NCBI RefSeq assembly: GCF_000619885.1
Contig: NZ_JHUZ01000006.1
Span: 124,001 to 188,000, forward strand
Source: Balneatrix alpica DSM 16621
Lineage (GTDB): Bacteria > Pseudomonadota > Gammaproteobacteria > Pseudomonadales > Balneatricaceae
Direction of reading: 5' to 3'
DNA: 64,000 nt
The translations under genes and the position numbers were made by a program. The notes below the pieces were generated by a model, which worked only from the letters and a program-made list of their open reading frames with translations, had not been told where the DNA came from and made no database searches. This document shows, one piece after another, positions 56,498 through 64,000 of the stretch (positions within the stretch are counted from its first letter, which is position 1; each line of letters starts with the position of its first letter).

Positions 56498-57054
56498 GAT
56501 GCACTCCTTGAACGTGGTTGCCACTCCTGGCGTAGCAAGCCATACAGGGCATGATCGACATAGTGACCGTGCAGGCACTCGGCCCGGCGAATGGTCCCTT
56601 CGAGTTGAAAACCTAAGCGTTCGGCCAGGCGGCGGCTGGCAATATTTTCACAAGCAGCGCGAATTTCAAGTTTGGCCAGTTGCCAGTGACTAAAGGCGTA
56701 GTCAATCAGAAATGTCAGCGCCTGCCCCATCAGGCCGTGACCACGGTAAGGTGGAGCCAGCCAGTAGCCTAGATAGCCACTTTGCAGGCGCCAGTCTACC
56801 CAGTTAATCGAAACGACACCTGCCAGCTGCCCTTGCCAGAGTAGCGCCAGGGCTAAGCCTTCTCGATCAGGTAGTTTATGCAGCTGCTCACGAATGTAGG
56901 CAAGGCTGTCCTCGACCCTCTGTACCTGAGGGGGCCAGGGCAACCAGATGGCGAGGTCCTGCCGATGTTGGTCCACTAACTCAAACAGAGCGGGCGCAAA
57001 TTCGGGCATCAATAGTGCCAGTTGCAGATCATCGTTCAGACGCTGGCTAAACAT
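56491..57054 (-). CDS. GNAT acetyltransferase, RimJ/RimL type
   Basis: A 187-residue acetyltransferase of the RimJ/RimL group, which acetylates N-terminal residues of ribosomal proteins or small molecules. Seen: a hydrophilic start, IWLPWP, LGYWLAPPYRGHGLMGQAL as the acetyl-CoA loop, and ENIASRRLAERLGFQLEGTIR near the C-terminus. The target is not known. It starts immediately at the stop of the gate-domain gene and overlaps the DUF4426 gene by seven bases. Confidence 0.87.
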   Translation of the reverse strand: MFSQRLNDDLQLALLMPEFAPALFELVDQHRQDLAIWLPWPPQVQRVEDSLAYIREQLHKLPDREGLALALLWQGQLAGVVSINWVDWRLQSGYLGYWLAPPYRGHGLMGQALTFLIDYAFSHWQLAKLEIRAACENIASRRLAERLGFQLEGTIRRAECLHGHYVDHALYGLLRQEWQPRSRSASC

Positions 57055-58020
57055 TTAGCTACCCTTGGCGACGGAGCGCACCAGGAAGCGTTCGACAAAG
57101 GGCTCCGGACGCCGCTGTGCCCAGCGGGTCAGCCAGGCCAGTATAGCCAGGGAAAAGGCCAGACGGGTCCAGAGAATAGCGGATAGGTCTGCCCCCAGTG
57201 CCAGCATCAACAGGGTATCTTCAATTAGGCTGTGGCACAGGCCGAGCAAACAGATAGCGGCAAATACATCCTGCTTGTTGACCTGTCCTTGTTCTGCCTC
57301 ACGAATCAATAAACCGCCGCCATAGGCCAGGCCAAGGGTCATACCGATAATGGTCATGCTGGTGGCCTGGGGGCGAATACCCAGCAAGCGGAGTAAGGGC
57401 TGCAGCAGCCAGGACATCAGGGCCTCCACTTTCAGCCAGCGCAGTAGCCGTAGCAGGCTGATTAGGGCGGCGATGACCAGGAAGATATACCAGAGGTTGA
57501 GTAGCTGCTCCTGCAGCCAGCCCAGCCAACTGCTGTCTTGCGGATGATCTGGTTGCCAGGCCAACACATTGGGTTGTTGTAACCAACCGCCGCTTTGATA
57601 GGCCCAGTTCAGTAAGGCTCCTAGCACGAGTGCGCCACCGATGCGCAGACCGAGGGTGAAGCCGAGGTTCACACCAGCGCGTTGGGCAATCCGTCCTTCA
57701 ATCACCAGGTTGTGGGCCAGTAGCATCATGGTGGCGAGTACGCTCACCTGGGCGACGGTCCAGCCTTCACTGGGGGCTTGGGTAAAGAAGATCACCATGC
57801 CGGCATAGAGGTTGGTCAGCATGGTGGTGGCCCAAATCAGGGCGGCGGACTCAGGTAGCCCCACGGCACTCATCACCGGACTGAGTAGCCAGCTGATCCA
57901 CACGACTACGCCGAGTTCTTCCAGGATTTTAATTACGATCAGGGTGGGAATGAGGATACGGAACAGGGTCAGACTGACCTGCACAATGTCCCTGGCCCAG
58001 TGGTAGATCGCCTTGGCCAT
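57055..58020 (-). CDS. Nucleoside recognition (Gate) domain membrane protein
   Basis: A 321-residue inner-membrane protein with about eight hydrophobic segments and two Gate domains (about 20-130 and 190-300). Related proteins include SpmA/SpmB and YjiH; transport of nucleosides or other solutes has been proposed, without firm evidence. Seen: ALIWATTMLTNLYAGMVIF in the first and GMTLGLAYGGGLLIREA plus HSLIEDTLLMLALG in the second. ATG 58020 follows AAGGAGA. metW is 16 bases upstream. Confidence 0.82.
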   Translation of the reverse strand: MAKAIYHWARDIVQVSLTLFRILIPTLIVIKILEELGVVVWISWLLSPVMSAVGLPESAALIWATTMLTNLYAGMVIFFTQAPSEGWTVAQVSVLATMMLLAHNLVIEGRIAQRAGVNLGFTLGLRIGGALVLGALLNWAYQSGGWLQQPNVLAWQPDHPQDSSWLGWLQEQLLNLWYIFLVIAALISLLRLLRWLKVEALMSWLLQPLLRLLGIRPQATSMTIIGMTLGLAYGGGLLIREAEQGQVNKQDVFAAICLLGLCHSLIEDTLLMLALGADLSAILWTRLAFSLAILAWLTRWAQRRPEPFVERFLVRSVAKGS

Positions 58021-58036
58021 CACACTCTCCTTATGT

Positions 58037-58630
58037 TTAACGGGTGACGCGGTAGATGGCGATTTCCCCAAGTAAATTGGGGAAATAACGCATGGCCCAG
58101 GTATCCCGGTGTTCCGAGTCCACTACGGTGCGTTCGCAGATTTGAATCTGGCGTTCATGGCAGAGCTGTTCGAAGTCACGAAAGGTGCAGAAGTGGATGT
58201 TGGGGGTGTCATACCACTCATAGGGCAAAAATTTGGATACCGGCATCCGCCCCTTGCTGATCAGGTGCATACGGTTACGCCAGTGACCAAAGTTGGGGAA
58301 GGTAATAATGCATTGCCGCCCTACCCGTAGCATTTCTTCCAGCACTTTGTCGGGACGATGCATGGTTTGCAGGGCCTGAGTCATGATGACAAAGTCGAAG
58401 CTGTTATCGCGGAAGTGCCCCAGCCCTTTATCGAGGTTGTGCTCCAACACGCAGACACCACGGGCAACGCAGGCCCGTACTTTGTCGGGATCGATCTCCA
58501 GGCCATAGCCACTGACTCCCTTGTGTTGGCGCAGGTGTGCCAGCAGGGAGCCATCACCACAGGCTAAGTCCAGCACGCGACTGGAAGGAGCGATCCAGTT
58601 TTGAATGATGTCCAAATCCGCTCTCAGCAT
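58037..58630 (-). CDS. metW: MetW, partner of MetX in methionine synthesis
   Basis: A 197-residue Rossmann methyltransferase-fold protein required with MetX for homoserine succinylation in several proteobacteria. Seen: the SAM-type loop [12 protein letters not shown] near 19-30, [16 protein letters not shown], and [10 protein letters not shown]. Its start overlaps the metX stop by seven bases, a tight coupling that fits a shared complex. The conserved NYR-like methyltransferase tail motifs are not evident, consistent with a non-catalytic helper. Confidence 0.93.
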   Translation of the reverse strand: MLRADLDIIQNWIAPSSRVLDLACGDGSLLAHLRQHKGVSGYGLEIDPDKVRACVARGVCVLEHNLDKGLGHFRDNSFDFVIMTQALQTMHRPDKVLEEMLRVGRQCIITFPNFGHWRNRMHLISKGRMPVSKFLPYEWYDTPNIHFCTFRDFEQLCHERQIQICERTVVDSEHRDTWAMRYFPNLLGEIAIYRVTR

Positions 58631-59787
58631 GCCGGGCTCTCCTGTGCAATTTCAGTGGCAACGCGATCAAGGTAGGCGCGCATCAGTTCCATGTAGCGAG
58701 GGATGGGAATCAGGAAAGCATCGTGCCCTTGGGGAGCGTCGATTTCGGCATAGCTGACGGATTTACCAGCCTCCACCAGTGCCTCGACAATCTCCCGCGA
58801 GCGTTCCGGCGAGAAGCGCCAGTCAGTGGTAAAGGACATCAGCATAAACTCACACTGGGCGCGGCTAAGGGCCTGGGCTAGGTTGTCCTGGTAGTCGCGG
58901 GAAGGGTCGAAGTAATCCAGCGCCTTGGTCATTAGCAGGTAAGAGTTGGCATCGAAGGAGGTGGAGAACTGCTCACCCTGATAGTGCAGGTAACTCTCAA
59001 CCTGGAAATCCACATCGAAGTCGAAGGAAAGTTTGCCCTTTTTTAGCTCCCGGCCGAACTTGGCCCGCATCGCCTCATCGGAGAGATAGGTAATGTGGCC
59101 GACCATCCGTGCCAGCATCAGCCCCACTTTGGGGTAGGTGTCAGCATCATAATAGCGTCCCTGCATAAACTGCGGATCTTTACTGATGGCCTGGCGAGCC
59201 ACTTCGTTAAAGGCAATATTTTGTGCCGAGAGTTTGGGGGCAGAGGCAATGACCATGGCATGGCGCAGGCGTTCAGGGAAATCGATACTCCACTGCAGTG
59301 CCTGCATGCCGCCGAGGCTGCCGCCGATAATCACGGCCCACTGTTGAATCCCCAGACGATCCGCGAGTCGCGCCTGGGCCTGTACCCAGTCCTGTACGGT
59401 GACGATCGGAAAATCCGGGCCATAGGGTTTGCCGGTGGCGGGGTTAATGCTGGTGGGGCCACTGCTGCCATGGCAGCCCCCCAGGTTATTGAGGCCGACG
59501 ACAAAGAATTTGTTGGTATCGATGGGTTTGCCAGGGCCAACGGCACTATCCCACCAGCCAGGTTTGCGATCGTCCGGGCTATGGTAACCGGCAACATGGT
59601 GGTGACCGGACAAAGCATGGCAAATCAGGATGGCGTTGCTGGCGTTGGCATTCAGCTCGCCATAGGTTTCCACCATCAGCTCATAGCTATCCAGGGTACG
59701 GCCACAGCTGAGCTGCAGGGGTTGGTCGAACACTAGGCGCTGGGGGCTGACTAGGCCGACACTGTCGGCGGGGAACTCCGTGTGCAT
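58624..59787 (-). CDS. metX: Homoserine O-acyltransferase MetX (probably succinyltransferase)
   Basis: Alpha/beta-hydrolase-fold enzyme that acylates homoserine, the first committed step of methionine synthesis. The 387-residue protein has the nucleophile Ser in GGSLGGMQ near 158-165, an Asp in FTTDWRFSP and His in GHDAFL, a complete triad. In gamma- and betaproteobacteria MetX encoded with MetW has been shown to use succinyl-CoA, so succinylation is inferred here by genome context. ATG start; it overlaps metW by seven bases. Confidence 0.93.
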   Translation of the reverse strand: MHTEFPADSVGLVSPQRLVFDQPLQLSCGRTLDSYELMVETYGELNANASNAILICHALSGHHHVAGYHSPDDRKPGWWDSAVGPGKPIDTNKFFVVGLNNLGGCHGSSGPTSINPATGKPYGPDFPIVTVQDWVQAQARLADRLGIQQWAVIIGGSLGGMQALQWSIDFPERLRHAMVIASAPKLSAQNIAFNEVARQAISKDPQFMQGRYYDADTYPKVGLMLARMVGHITYLSDEAMRAKFGRELKKGKLSFDFDVDFQVESYLHYQGEQFSTSFDANSYLLMTKALDYFDPSRDYQDNLAQALSRAQCEFMLMSFTTDWRFSPERSREIVEALVEAGKSVSYAEIDAPQGHDAFLIPIPRYMELMRAYLDRVATEIAQESPAC

Positions 59788-59850
59788 CTGTCTTCACATC
59801 CTCTCTATTACGGGCGCCTGAGCGGCACCCGAGCCGACAGGCGCGAGTGT

Positions 59851-60144
59851 TCAGGCATGCATCATGGCGTCCAGCAGCGCAGGTATGCGGGCTGGCGCCT
59901 GAATCCGAATCCGTTTATGGCGGCTGAGCTCACCCTGTTCGATGAGGACAGCCTGTTGTTTGACGCCGAAGGCTTTGGCCAAAAAACGGCACAGATGGGC
60001 ATTGGCTCTGCCCTCCAACGGCGGTGCGGTGATGCGGATTTTTAGCGCATCACCCTGCAAGCCGACGATTTCATCCTTGCTCGCCTTGGCTTGCAAATGG
60101 CAACTGAGGATCAGTGCCTGTTGGTCCCAGCTGAAAAAGCTCAT
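59851..60144 (-). CDS. yggU: YggU family protein (DUF167)
   Basis: A 97-residue UPF0235/DUF167 protein of unknown function. Seen: SFFSWD...LILSCHLQAKASKDEIVGLQGD at the start, IRITAPPLEGRANAHLCRFLAKAF, and the S..KRIRI segment. ATG 60144 was chosen because the family begins MSFF; a TTG at 60168 would add eight residues and overlap yggT. It follows yggT at 13 bases in the standard yggS-proC-yggT-yggU order. Confidence 0.9.
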   Translation of the reverse strand: MSFFSWDQQALILSCHLQAKASKDEIVGLQGDALKIRITAPPLEGRANAHLCRFLAKAFGVKQQAVLIEQGELSRHKRIRIQAPARIPALLDAMMHA

Positions 60145-60157
60145 CCCTTTGCTCTCG

Positions 60158-60700
60158 TTAGAAAGCAAAGGGTTGTAACTGGCCCTGAATGAGCTGAATG
60201 GCCAGGAAAATCAAAATGGGCGACAGATCCAATCCACCAATCGGCGGCAATACCTTGCGAGCCAGATTGCAAACCGGTTCGCTGATTTGCCAGATCAACT
60301 GGGCCCCCGGATGGCTGGAGTTCGGTGCGACCCAGCTGAGAATCACCATGATCAAGATTGACCAGAAGTAGATATCAAGCAGGGAATAGAGCACCCCCAC
60401 GCTGGAGAAAATCAGCAGGGAGAGGACATCCGGAATGCCACCATGGCGGTAAAACACCACAAAGACCACCACCAGCTTGACCAGCAGTGCCAGCATGATG
60501 GAGGCCAGGTCCATCCCCTTCCAGCCCGGTATGACCCGGCGTAGCGGGATCAGCGCGGGATTGGTGAATTTCACCACCGCCTGGGAAATAGGGTTATAAA
60601 AATCGGCTCGCGTTAGCTGGAGCAGAAAGCGCAACAACACGATAAAGACAAACAGACTGCCCAGGGTGCGGACGATCAGAATAATAGGGTCATTTCCCAT
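60158..60700 (-). CDS. yggT: YggT family membrane protein
   Basis: A 180-residue inner-membrane protein with two YGGT repeats (about 5-90 and 100-178), each with two hydrophobic segments and a Q/E-rich NP loop (FYNPISQAVVKFTNP; Q.SEPVCN.ARKVLP). Function is unclear; it has been linked to membrane or osmotic stress in related bacteria. The ATG at 60700 has AGGA seven bases upstream and overlaps the proC 3' end by 11 bases. Confidence 0.9.
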   Translation of the reverse strand: MGNDPIILIVRTLGSLFVFIVLLRFLLQLTRADFYNPISQAVVKFTNPALIPLRRVIPGWKGMDLASIMLALLVKLVVVFVVFYRHGGIPDVLSLLIFSSVGVLYSLLDIYFWSILIMVILSWVAPNSSHPGAQLIWQISEPVCNLARKVLPPIGGLDLSPILIFLAIQLIQGQLQPFAF

Positions 60701-61541
60701 GCTCTTCCTCACTGGTCGGGATATGGCTGAGCTCGGCGGCCAAGGTTTTGGCGCGGGTGGCGCAGGCGCGCATGGCCTCCAAGGTTAGTTGACGAAGGCC
60801 CTGTTGTTCAAATGTTAAGATCGCTTGTTCGGTGGTGCCCTTGGGGGAGGTGACCCGGCGGCGTAATTCGGCGGGGGGTAAACCGCTTTCTTGCACCATG
60901 CGGGCGGCGCCCAGGGCGGTTTGGCCAGCCAGATCCAGTGCCTGCTGCTGTGTCAGGCCTAACTTTACCCCCGCTTCCACCATGGCTTCCATAAACAGGA
61001 AGAAATAGGCGGGGCCTGAGCCGGAAACGGCAATCACCGCATCAATCAGCTCTTCCTTATCGACCCAGAGGGTGGTGCCCACCGCCTGCATAATGCGTTC
61101 TGCCAGGGTTTTTTGCACGGCACTGGCGTGCGGATTGGCATACAGGCCACAGGCCCCGACGCCTAACTGGGAGGGCGTGTTGGGCATGGCCCGGACGATG
61201 GGTAAGTCCTCACCCAGCCAATGGTTGAGGGCCTCCAGGCTAATCCCGGCGGCCACTGAGATAATCAGGGGTTTGTGGCTCAGCGCGGCACGCAGGGAGG
61301 AGGCAACTTCACGCATGATCTGAGGTTTGACCGACAGCACCACCACCTGAGCTTCACGTGCGGCGCTGAGGTTATCGCTGCCGGTACGGATGCCATACTG
61401 CTCCTTTAGCGCATGCAGCTTACCCGGAGTGCGATTGGTGGCAAGAATGAACTCAGCTGGATAATCATTATTGACCAGCCCGGCAATGATGGCCGAGGCC
61501 ATATTGCCAGCGCCGATAAAAGCAAGAGTAGCTTGACTCAC
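60690..61541 (-). CDS. proC: Pyrroline-5-carboxylate reductase
   Basis: Last step of proline synthesis, NAD(P)H-dependent. The 283-residue protein starts at GTG 61541 (SQATLAFIGAGNMASAII), which puts the Rossmann GAGNMA at the standard position. Seen: VLSVKPQ, RAMPNTPSQLGVGA, and VSGSGPAYFFLFMEAM near 170, plus RRRVTSPKGTTEQ at the active site. The extended frame upstream has no homology. It overlaps yggT by 11 bases; yggS lies 89 bases upstream. Confidence 0.95.
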   Translation of the reverse strand: MSQATLAFIGAGNMASAIIAGLVNNDYPAEFILATNRTPGKLHALKEQYGIRTGSDNLSAAREAQVVVLSVKPQIMREVASSLRAALSHKPLIISVAAGISLEALNHWLGEDLPIVRAMPNTPSQLGVGACGLYANPHASAVQKTLAERIMQAVGTTLWVDKEELIDAVIAVSGSGPAYFFLFMEAMVEAGVKLGLTQQQALDLAGQTALGAARMVQESGLPPAELRRRVTSPKGTTEQAILTFEQQGLRQLTLEAMRACATRAKTLAAELSHIPTSEEEHGK

Positions 61542-61630
61542 AATCCACCGTCCTATCGTTGTACTTGTTACGGCGACCTTAGGGTCGTCCACTGCCATTC
61601 CTGCCAGCTAATGGGCTGGCGGGGTAATCC

Positions 61631-62332
61631 TTAGGGGCTGGGGTAGGCTCTGGCACCAAAGATGGCCGTGCCGATCCGTACCCAGGTGGCGCCAGCACTG
61701 ATGGCGGCATCCAGATCCTCACTCATTCCCATCGAGAGGGTATCCAGCCCCGCAGCGGGATGAGCCTGCTGTAACTGCTGCAGCGCTTGCGCCAGTTGCA
61801 GAAAAGGCTGGCGCTGCAGCTGCGGATCCTGACAGGGGGCCGGAATACACATCAAACCGCGTAGCTGTAAGCCAGGCAGGTCGAGTACGCGGCTGGCCAG
61901 CTCCGGCAGTGCTGCCAGGCTCACCCCCGCCTTGGAGTTTTCACCACTGATATTAACCTGTAAGCAGACTTGTAGAGGTGGAAGGTGCGCGGGCCGCTGG
62001 GCGCTTAAACGCTCGGCAATTTTAATGCGTTCAATGCTGTGCACCCAGTCGAAGTGCTCAGCCACCACCCGGGTCTTATTGGACTGCAGGGGGCCGATGA
62101 AATGCCAGTGGCATTCACTCAGATCCTGACTGGCCTGAATCTTGTCGACCCCTTCCTGGACGTAGTTTTCACCAAAATGGCGTTGCCCGGCGGCATAGGC
62201 CTGATGAATGGCAGCCAAGGGTTTGGTTTTACTTACCGCCAGGAGTTGCACCTCGGCTGGATTACGCCCACAGTTAATAGCGGCGGTCTGAATCTGTTGG
62301 CGAACCTTCGCTATATTTTCCGCAATACACAT
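61631..62332 (-). CDS. yggS: YggS family PLP homeostasis protein
   Basis: PLP-binding protein (PLPHP) that keeps vitamin B6 and amino-acid balance; cytoplasmic, with no proven enzymatic activity. With ATG 62332 (MCIAENIAKVRQQI) it has 233 residues. The PLP lysine is in AVSKTKP near 34, and HFIGPLQSNKTR, NISGENSKAGV, LMCIPA and LSMGMSEDLDAAI are all family motifs. No clear ribosome-binding site was found. It is divergent from pilT and upstream of proC. Confidence 0.94.
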   Translation of the reverse strand: MCIAENIAKVRQQIQTAAINCGRNPAEVQLLAVSKTKPLAAIHQAYAAGQRHFGENYVQEGVDKIQASQDLSECHWHFIGPLQSNKTRVVAEHFDWVHSIERIKIAERLSAQRPAHLPPLQVCLQVNISGENSKAGVSLAALPELASRVLDLPGLQLRGLMCIPAPCQDPQLQRQPFLQLAQALQQLQQAHPAAGLDTLSMGMSEDLDAAISAGATWVRIGTAIFGARAYPSP

Positions 62333-62406
62333 AAGCAGTTGGATCAACCAGGTTGCTGGCGAAGCGGTATTATTGCCTGTGCAACCCCTGAATTAAAGTG
62401 ATGGTT

Positions 62407-63453
62407 ATGGATATTACCGAACTTCTGTCTTTTGGCGTCAACCAGAAGGCCTCCGATTTGCACTTGTCGGCTGGACAACCACCGCTAATCCGAGTCGATG
62501 GGGATGTGCGTCGGATCAAGATGGATCCGTTGGATAACAAGCAGGTATTGGAGCTGGTGTATTCGATCATGAATGATCGCCAGCGTAATACGTTTGAACA
62601 GGAACTGGAGGTGGATTTCTCCTTTGAAGTGCCCAACCTGGCCCGCTTCAGGGTCAACGTGTTTAATCAAAATCGTGGCTGTGCGGCCGCCTTTCGTACT
62701 ATTCCCAGTCAGATTCTGGGGTTTGAAGCGCTTGGATTAGGTGGAATCTTTAAGGACTTGTCCTGTAAGCCCCGTGGCTTGGTACTGGTCACCGGCCCCA
62801 CCGGTTCGGGTAAGAGTACAACTCTGGCGGCCATGGTGGATTACATCAATGAACATTCCCATCACCATATTCTCACCATTGAGGATCCGGTGGAGTTTGT
62901 CCATGAGCCGAAAAAGAGCCTGATTAACCAGCGGGAGCTAGGGCGGGATACCCATAGTTTTGCCAATGCCCTGCGCTCTGCCCTGCGGGAAGACCCGGAT
63001 GTGATTCTGGTGGGGGAAATGCGGGATCTGGAAACCATTCGTCTGGCGTTGACGGCGGCGGAGACAGGCCACCTGGTATTTGGCACCCTGCATACTAACT
63101 CTGCCTCCAAGACCATCGACCGTATTATCGATGTGTTCCCCGCCCAGGAGAAAGCCATTGTCCGCTCCATGCTGTCGGAGTCGTTGGAAGGGGTGATCAG
63201 TCAGACCCTGTTAAAGCGCAAGAATGGTGGCCGGGTAGCGGCCCATGAGATTCTGGTGGGCACGGCAGCGGTACGTAACCTGATCCGTGAAGATAAGATT
63301 GCCCAGATGTACTCGGTGATCCAGGCCGGTGCCAGCCATGGCATGAAGACCATGGATCAGAGCCTGTTGGAGCTGGTGGAGAAAGGTGTGATCGCCCGTG
63401 AAGTGGCAAAAACCAAGGCGAAGGCACCGACGTTGTTTGACCTGCCGGAGTAA
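62407..63453 (+). CDS. pilT: Type IV pilus retraction ATPase PilT
   Basis: Hexameric ATPase that drives pilus retraction, twitching motility and DNA uptake. The 348-residue protein starts MDITELL, as in other PilT proteins, at ATG 62407; ATG 62401 and GTG 62398 are alternatives. Seen: the PAS-like N-terminal domain (to about 110), Walker A GPTGSGKST at 130-138, Asp box near 156-165, Walker B with EDPDVILVGEMRD at 195-207, and His box GHLVFGTLHTNSA at 221-233. The C-terminal AIRNLIRE-like segment reads AVRNLIRE. No pilU follows in this window. Confidence 0.96.
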   Translation: MDITELLSFGVNQKASDLHLSAGQPPLIRVDGDVRRIKMDPLDNKQVLELVYSIMNDRQRNTFEQELEVDFSFEVPNLARFRVNVFNQNRGCAAAFRTIPSQILGFEALGLGGIFKDLSCKPRGLVLVTGPTGSGKSTTLAAMVDYINEHSHHHILTIEDPVEFVHEPKKSLINQRELGRDTHSFANALRSALREDPDVILVGEMRDLETIRLALTAAETGHLVFGTLHTNSASKTIDRIIDVFPAQEKAIVRSMLSESLEGVISQTLLKRKNGGRVAAHEILVGTAAVRNLIREDKIAQMYSVIQAGASHGMKTMDQSLLELVEKGVIAREVAKTKAKAPTLFDLPE

Positions 63454-63455
63454 CC

Positions 63456-64000
63456 CTAGGGTATCTGTGGCTCAGTGGGGGTGCTGAGCCAGCGTTGTAA
63501 TTGCAGTACCCCCATGCGGCGAATGCCCTGGGCATCCAGCTTAGGCAGCTCCTGCTCCAGTACCCTAAGGGTGCTGGAGTAAGGGTGGCCAATGACAATC
63601 GCATAGCCTTGGCGCTTGGCCAGATCAATTGCCAGCTGTAATTGCTGGCGAATATGCCTTTCATCTTCTTCATTATCGAGAAAAACATCACGGCGTAACC
63701 AGGGCAGGCCCTGGCGCTCGGCACTGGCCGCCGCCACGGTGGCTGCCGTCGTGCGGCTATCGAGAAATAACAGCCGTCGCTCCGCCAGCACTTCCATCAC
63801 CCACTGCATCGGTTGAGGCTGCGCAGTGAGTAAACTGCCCATGTGATTATTGACGCCATCCACGGCCGGCAAACTATCCAACGCACGGCGTAAACGCTGC
63901 TGCAGTTCAGCCTTTGACAGTTCTGGGGTCAAGGCGCCTGGACCCAGGGGATAAGCATGTTGATTGGCCATCGGGGCATGCAGGAGTACCCCATGCCCCT
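63456..64000 (-). CDS. Divergent polysaccharide deacetylase (YibQ-like), 5'-truncated by window edge
   Basis: C-terminal part of a periplasmic YibQ/DUF610 protein of the polysaccharide-deacetylase fold. The frame is open to base 64000 (GHGVLLHAPMANQ), so about 170-180 residues are seen and the start and signal peptide lie outside. Seen: LGPGALTPELSKAEL, DGVNNHMGSLLT with the metal-site His, FLDSRTTAATVAAASA, and GYAIVIGHPYSSTLRVLE. Family members have a role in cell envelope metabolism that is not settled. It converges on pilT with two bases between the stops. Confidence 0.85.
   Translation of the reverse strand, partial: GHGVLLHAPMANQHAYPLGPGALTPELSKAELQQRLRRALDSLPAVDGVNNHMGSLLTAQPQPMQWVMEVLAERRLLFLDSRTTAATVAAASAERQGLPWLRRDVFLDNEEDERHIRQQLQLAIDLAKRQGYAIVIGHPYSSTLRVLEQELPKLDAQGIRRMGVLQLQRWLSTPTEPQIP

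Overview
The window reads as a chromosomal, origin-proximal housekeeping segment of a gammaproteobacterium, most like the Oceanospirillales/Pseudomonadales group. This rests on gene content and order: gyrB next to gmhB; glyQ-glyS; trkA-trkH-rsmB-fmt-def divergent from a LysM gene and dprA; tsaC-hemF-aroE; and metX-metW, yggU-yggT-proC-yggS and pilT as in pseudomonads. Two near-consensus parS sites just downstream of gyrB fit a position close to oriC. I see no tRNA or rRNA gene, insertion sequence, prophage or CRISPR array. Taxonomy below order level cannot be read from the sequence alone.

Layout. 1-5.4 kb: 3' part of gyrB, two parS sites around a histone-deacetylase-like gene, gmhB, ppnP and a TRAP solute-binding protein. 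5.5-10.2 kb: a HexR-type regulator, a small unknown gene, marC, tdk, and the two TRAP permease genes. 10.3-15.3 kb: uvrD, rpiA and ilvA. 15.4-21.7 kb: accessory genes, comprising two GNAT acetyltransferases, an NTF2-like protein, a carbon-nitrogen hydrolase, an MFS transporter with a divergent LysR regulator, and an aromatic/aspartate aminotransferase. 21.9-26.9 kb: a periplasmic molybdopterin-fold protein paired with a GGDEF-EAL protein, yaiI, and deaD behind a long structured leader. 27.4-33.2 kb: tamA-tamB and a TIGR02647 protein. 33.4-36.4 kb: glyQ-glyS. 36.4-36.8 kb: an intergenic region with DnaA boxes. 36.8-43.8 kb: a LysE-type exporter, ybaK, trkH, trkA, rsmB, fmt and def. 43.9-52.2 kb: LysM protein, dprA, tmcA, tsaC, hemF, aroE and an SrmB-like helicase. 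52.3-56.0 kb: EamA and SMR transporters, a MarR regulator, a SIMPL protein and a GAF-GGDEF cyclase. 56-64 kb: DUF4426, RimL-like, gate-domain, metW, metX, yggU, yggT, proC, yggS, pilT and a partial YibQ-like gene.

How genes work together. Several sets are tightly coupled by overlaps or short gaps: dctQ-dctM, tamA-tamB, glyQ-glyS, trkA-trkH-ybaK, fmt-rsmB, GNAT-nitrilase, hemF-aroE, metX-metW and yggT-yggU. RNA and translation functions dominate the right half (GlyRS, RsmB, Fmt, Def, TmcA, TsaC, YbaK, helicases). Two proteins concern cyclic-di-GMP.

I did not find a convincing wholly new multi-gene system. The most interesting signals are: the parS pair, one of which contains the start codon of the deacetylase gene; a DnaA-box cluster upstream of glyQ; a cysteine-free molybdopterin-fold protein next to a GGDEF-EAL protein whose GGDEF site is degenerate; a deaD leader that can pair with its own ribosome-binding site; and a 20-bp-arm dyad between the MarR and SMR genes.
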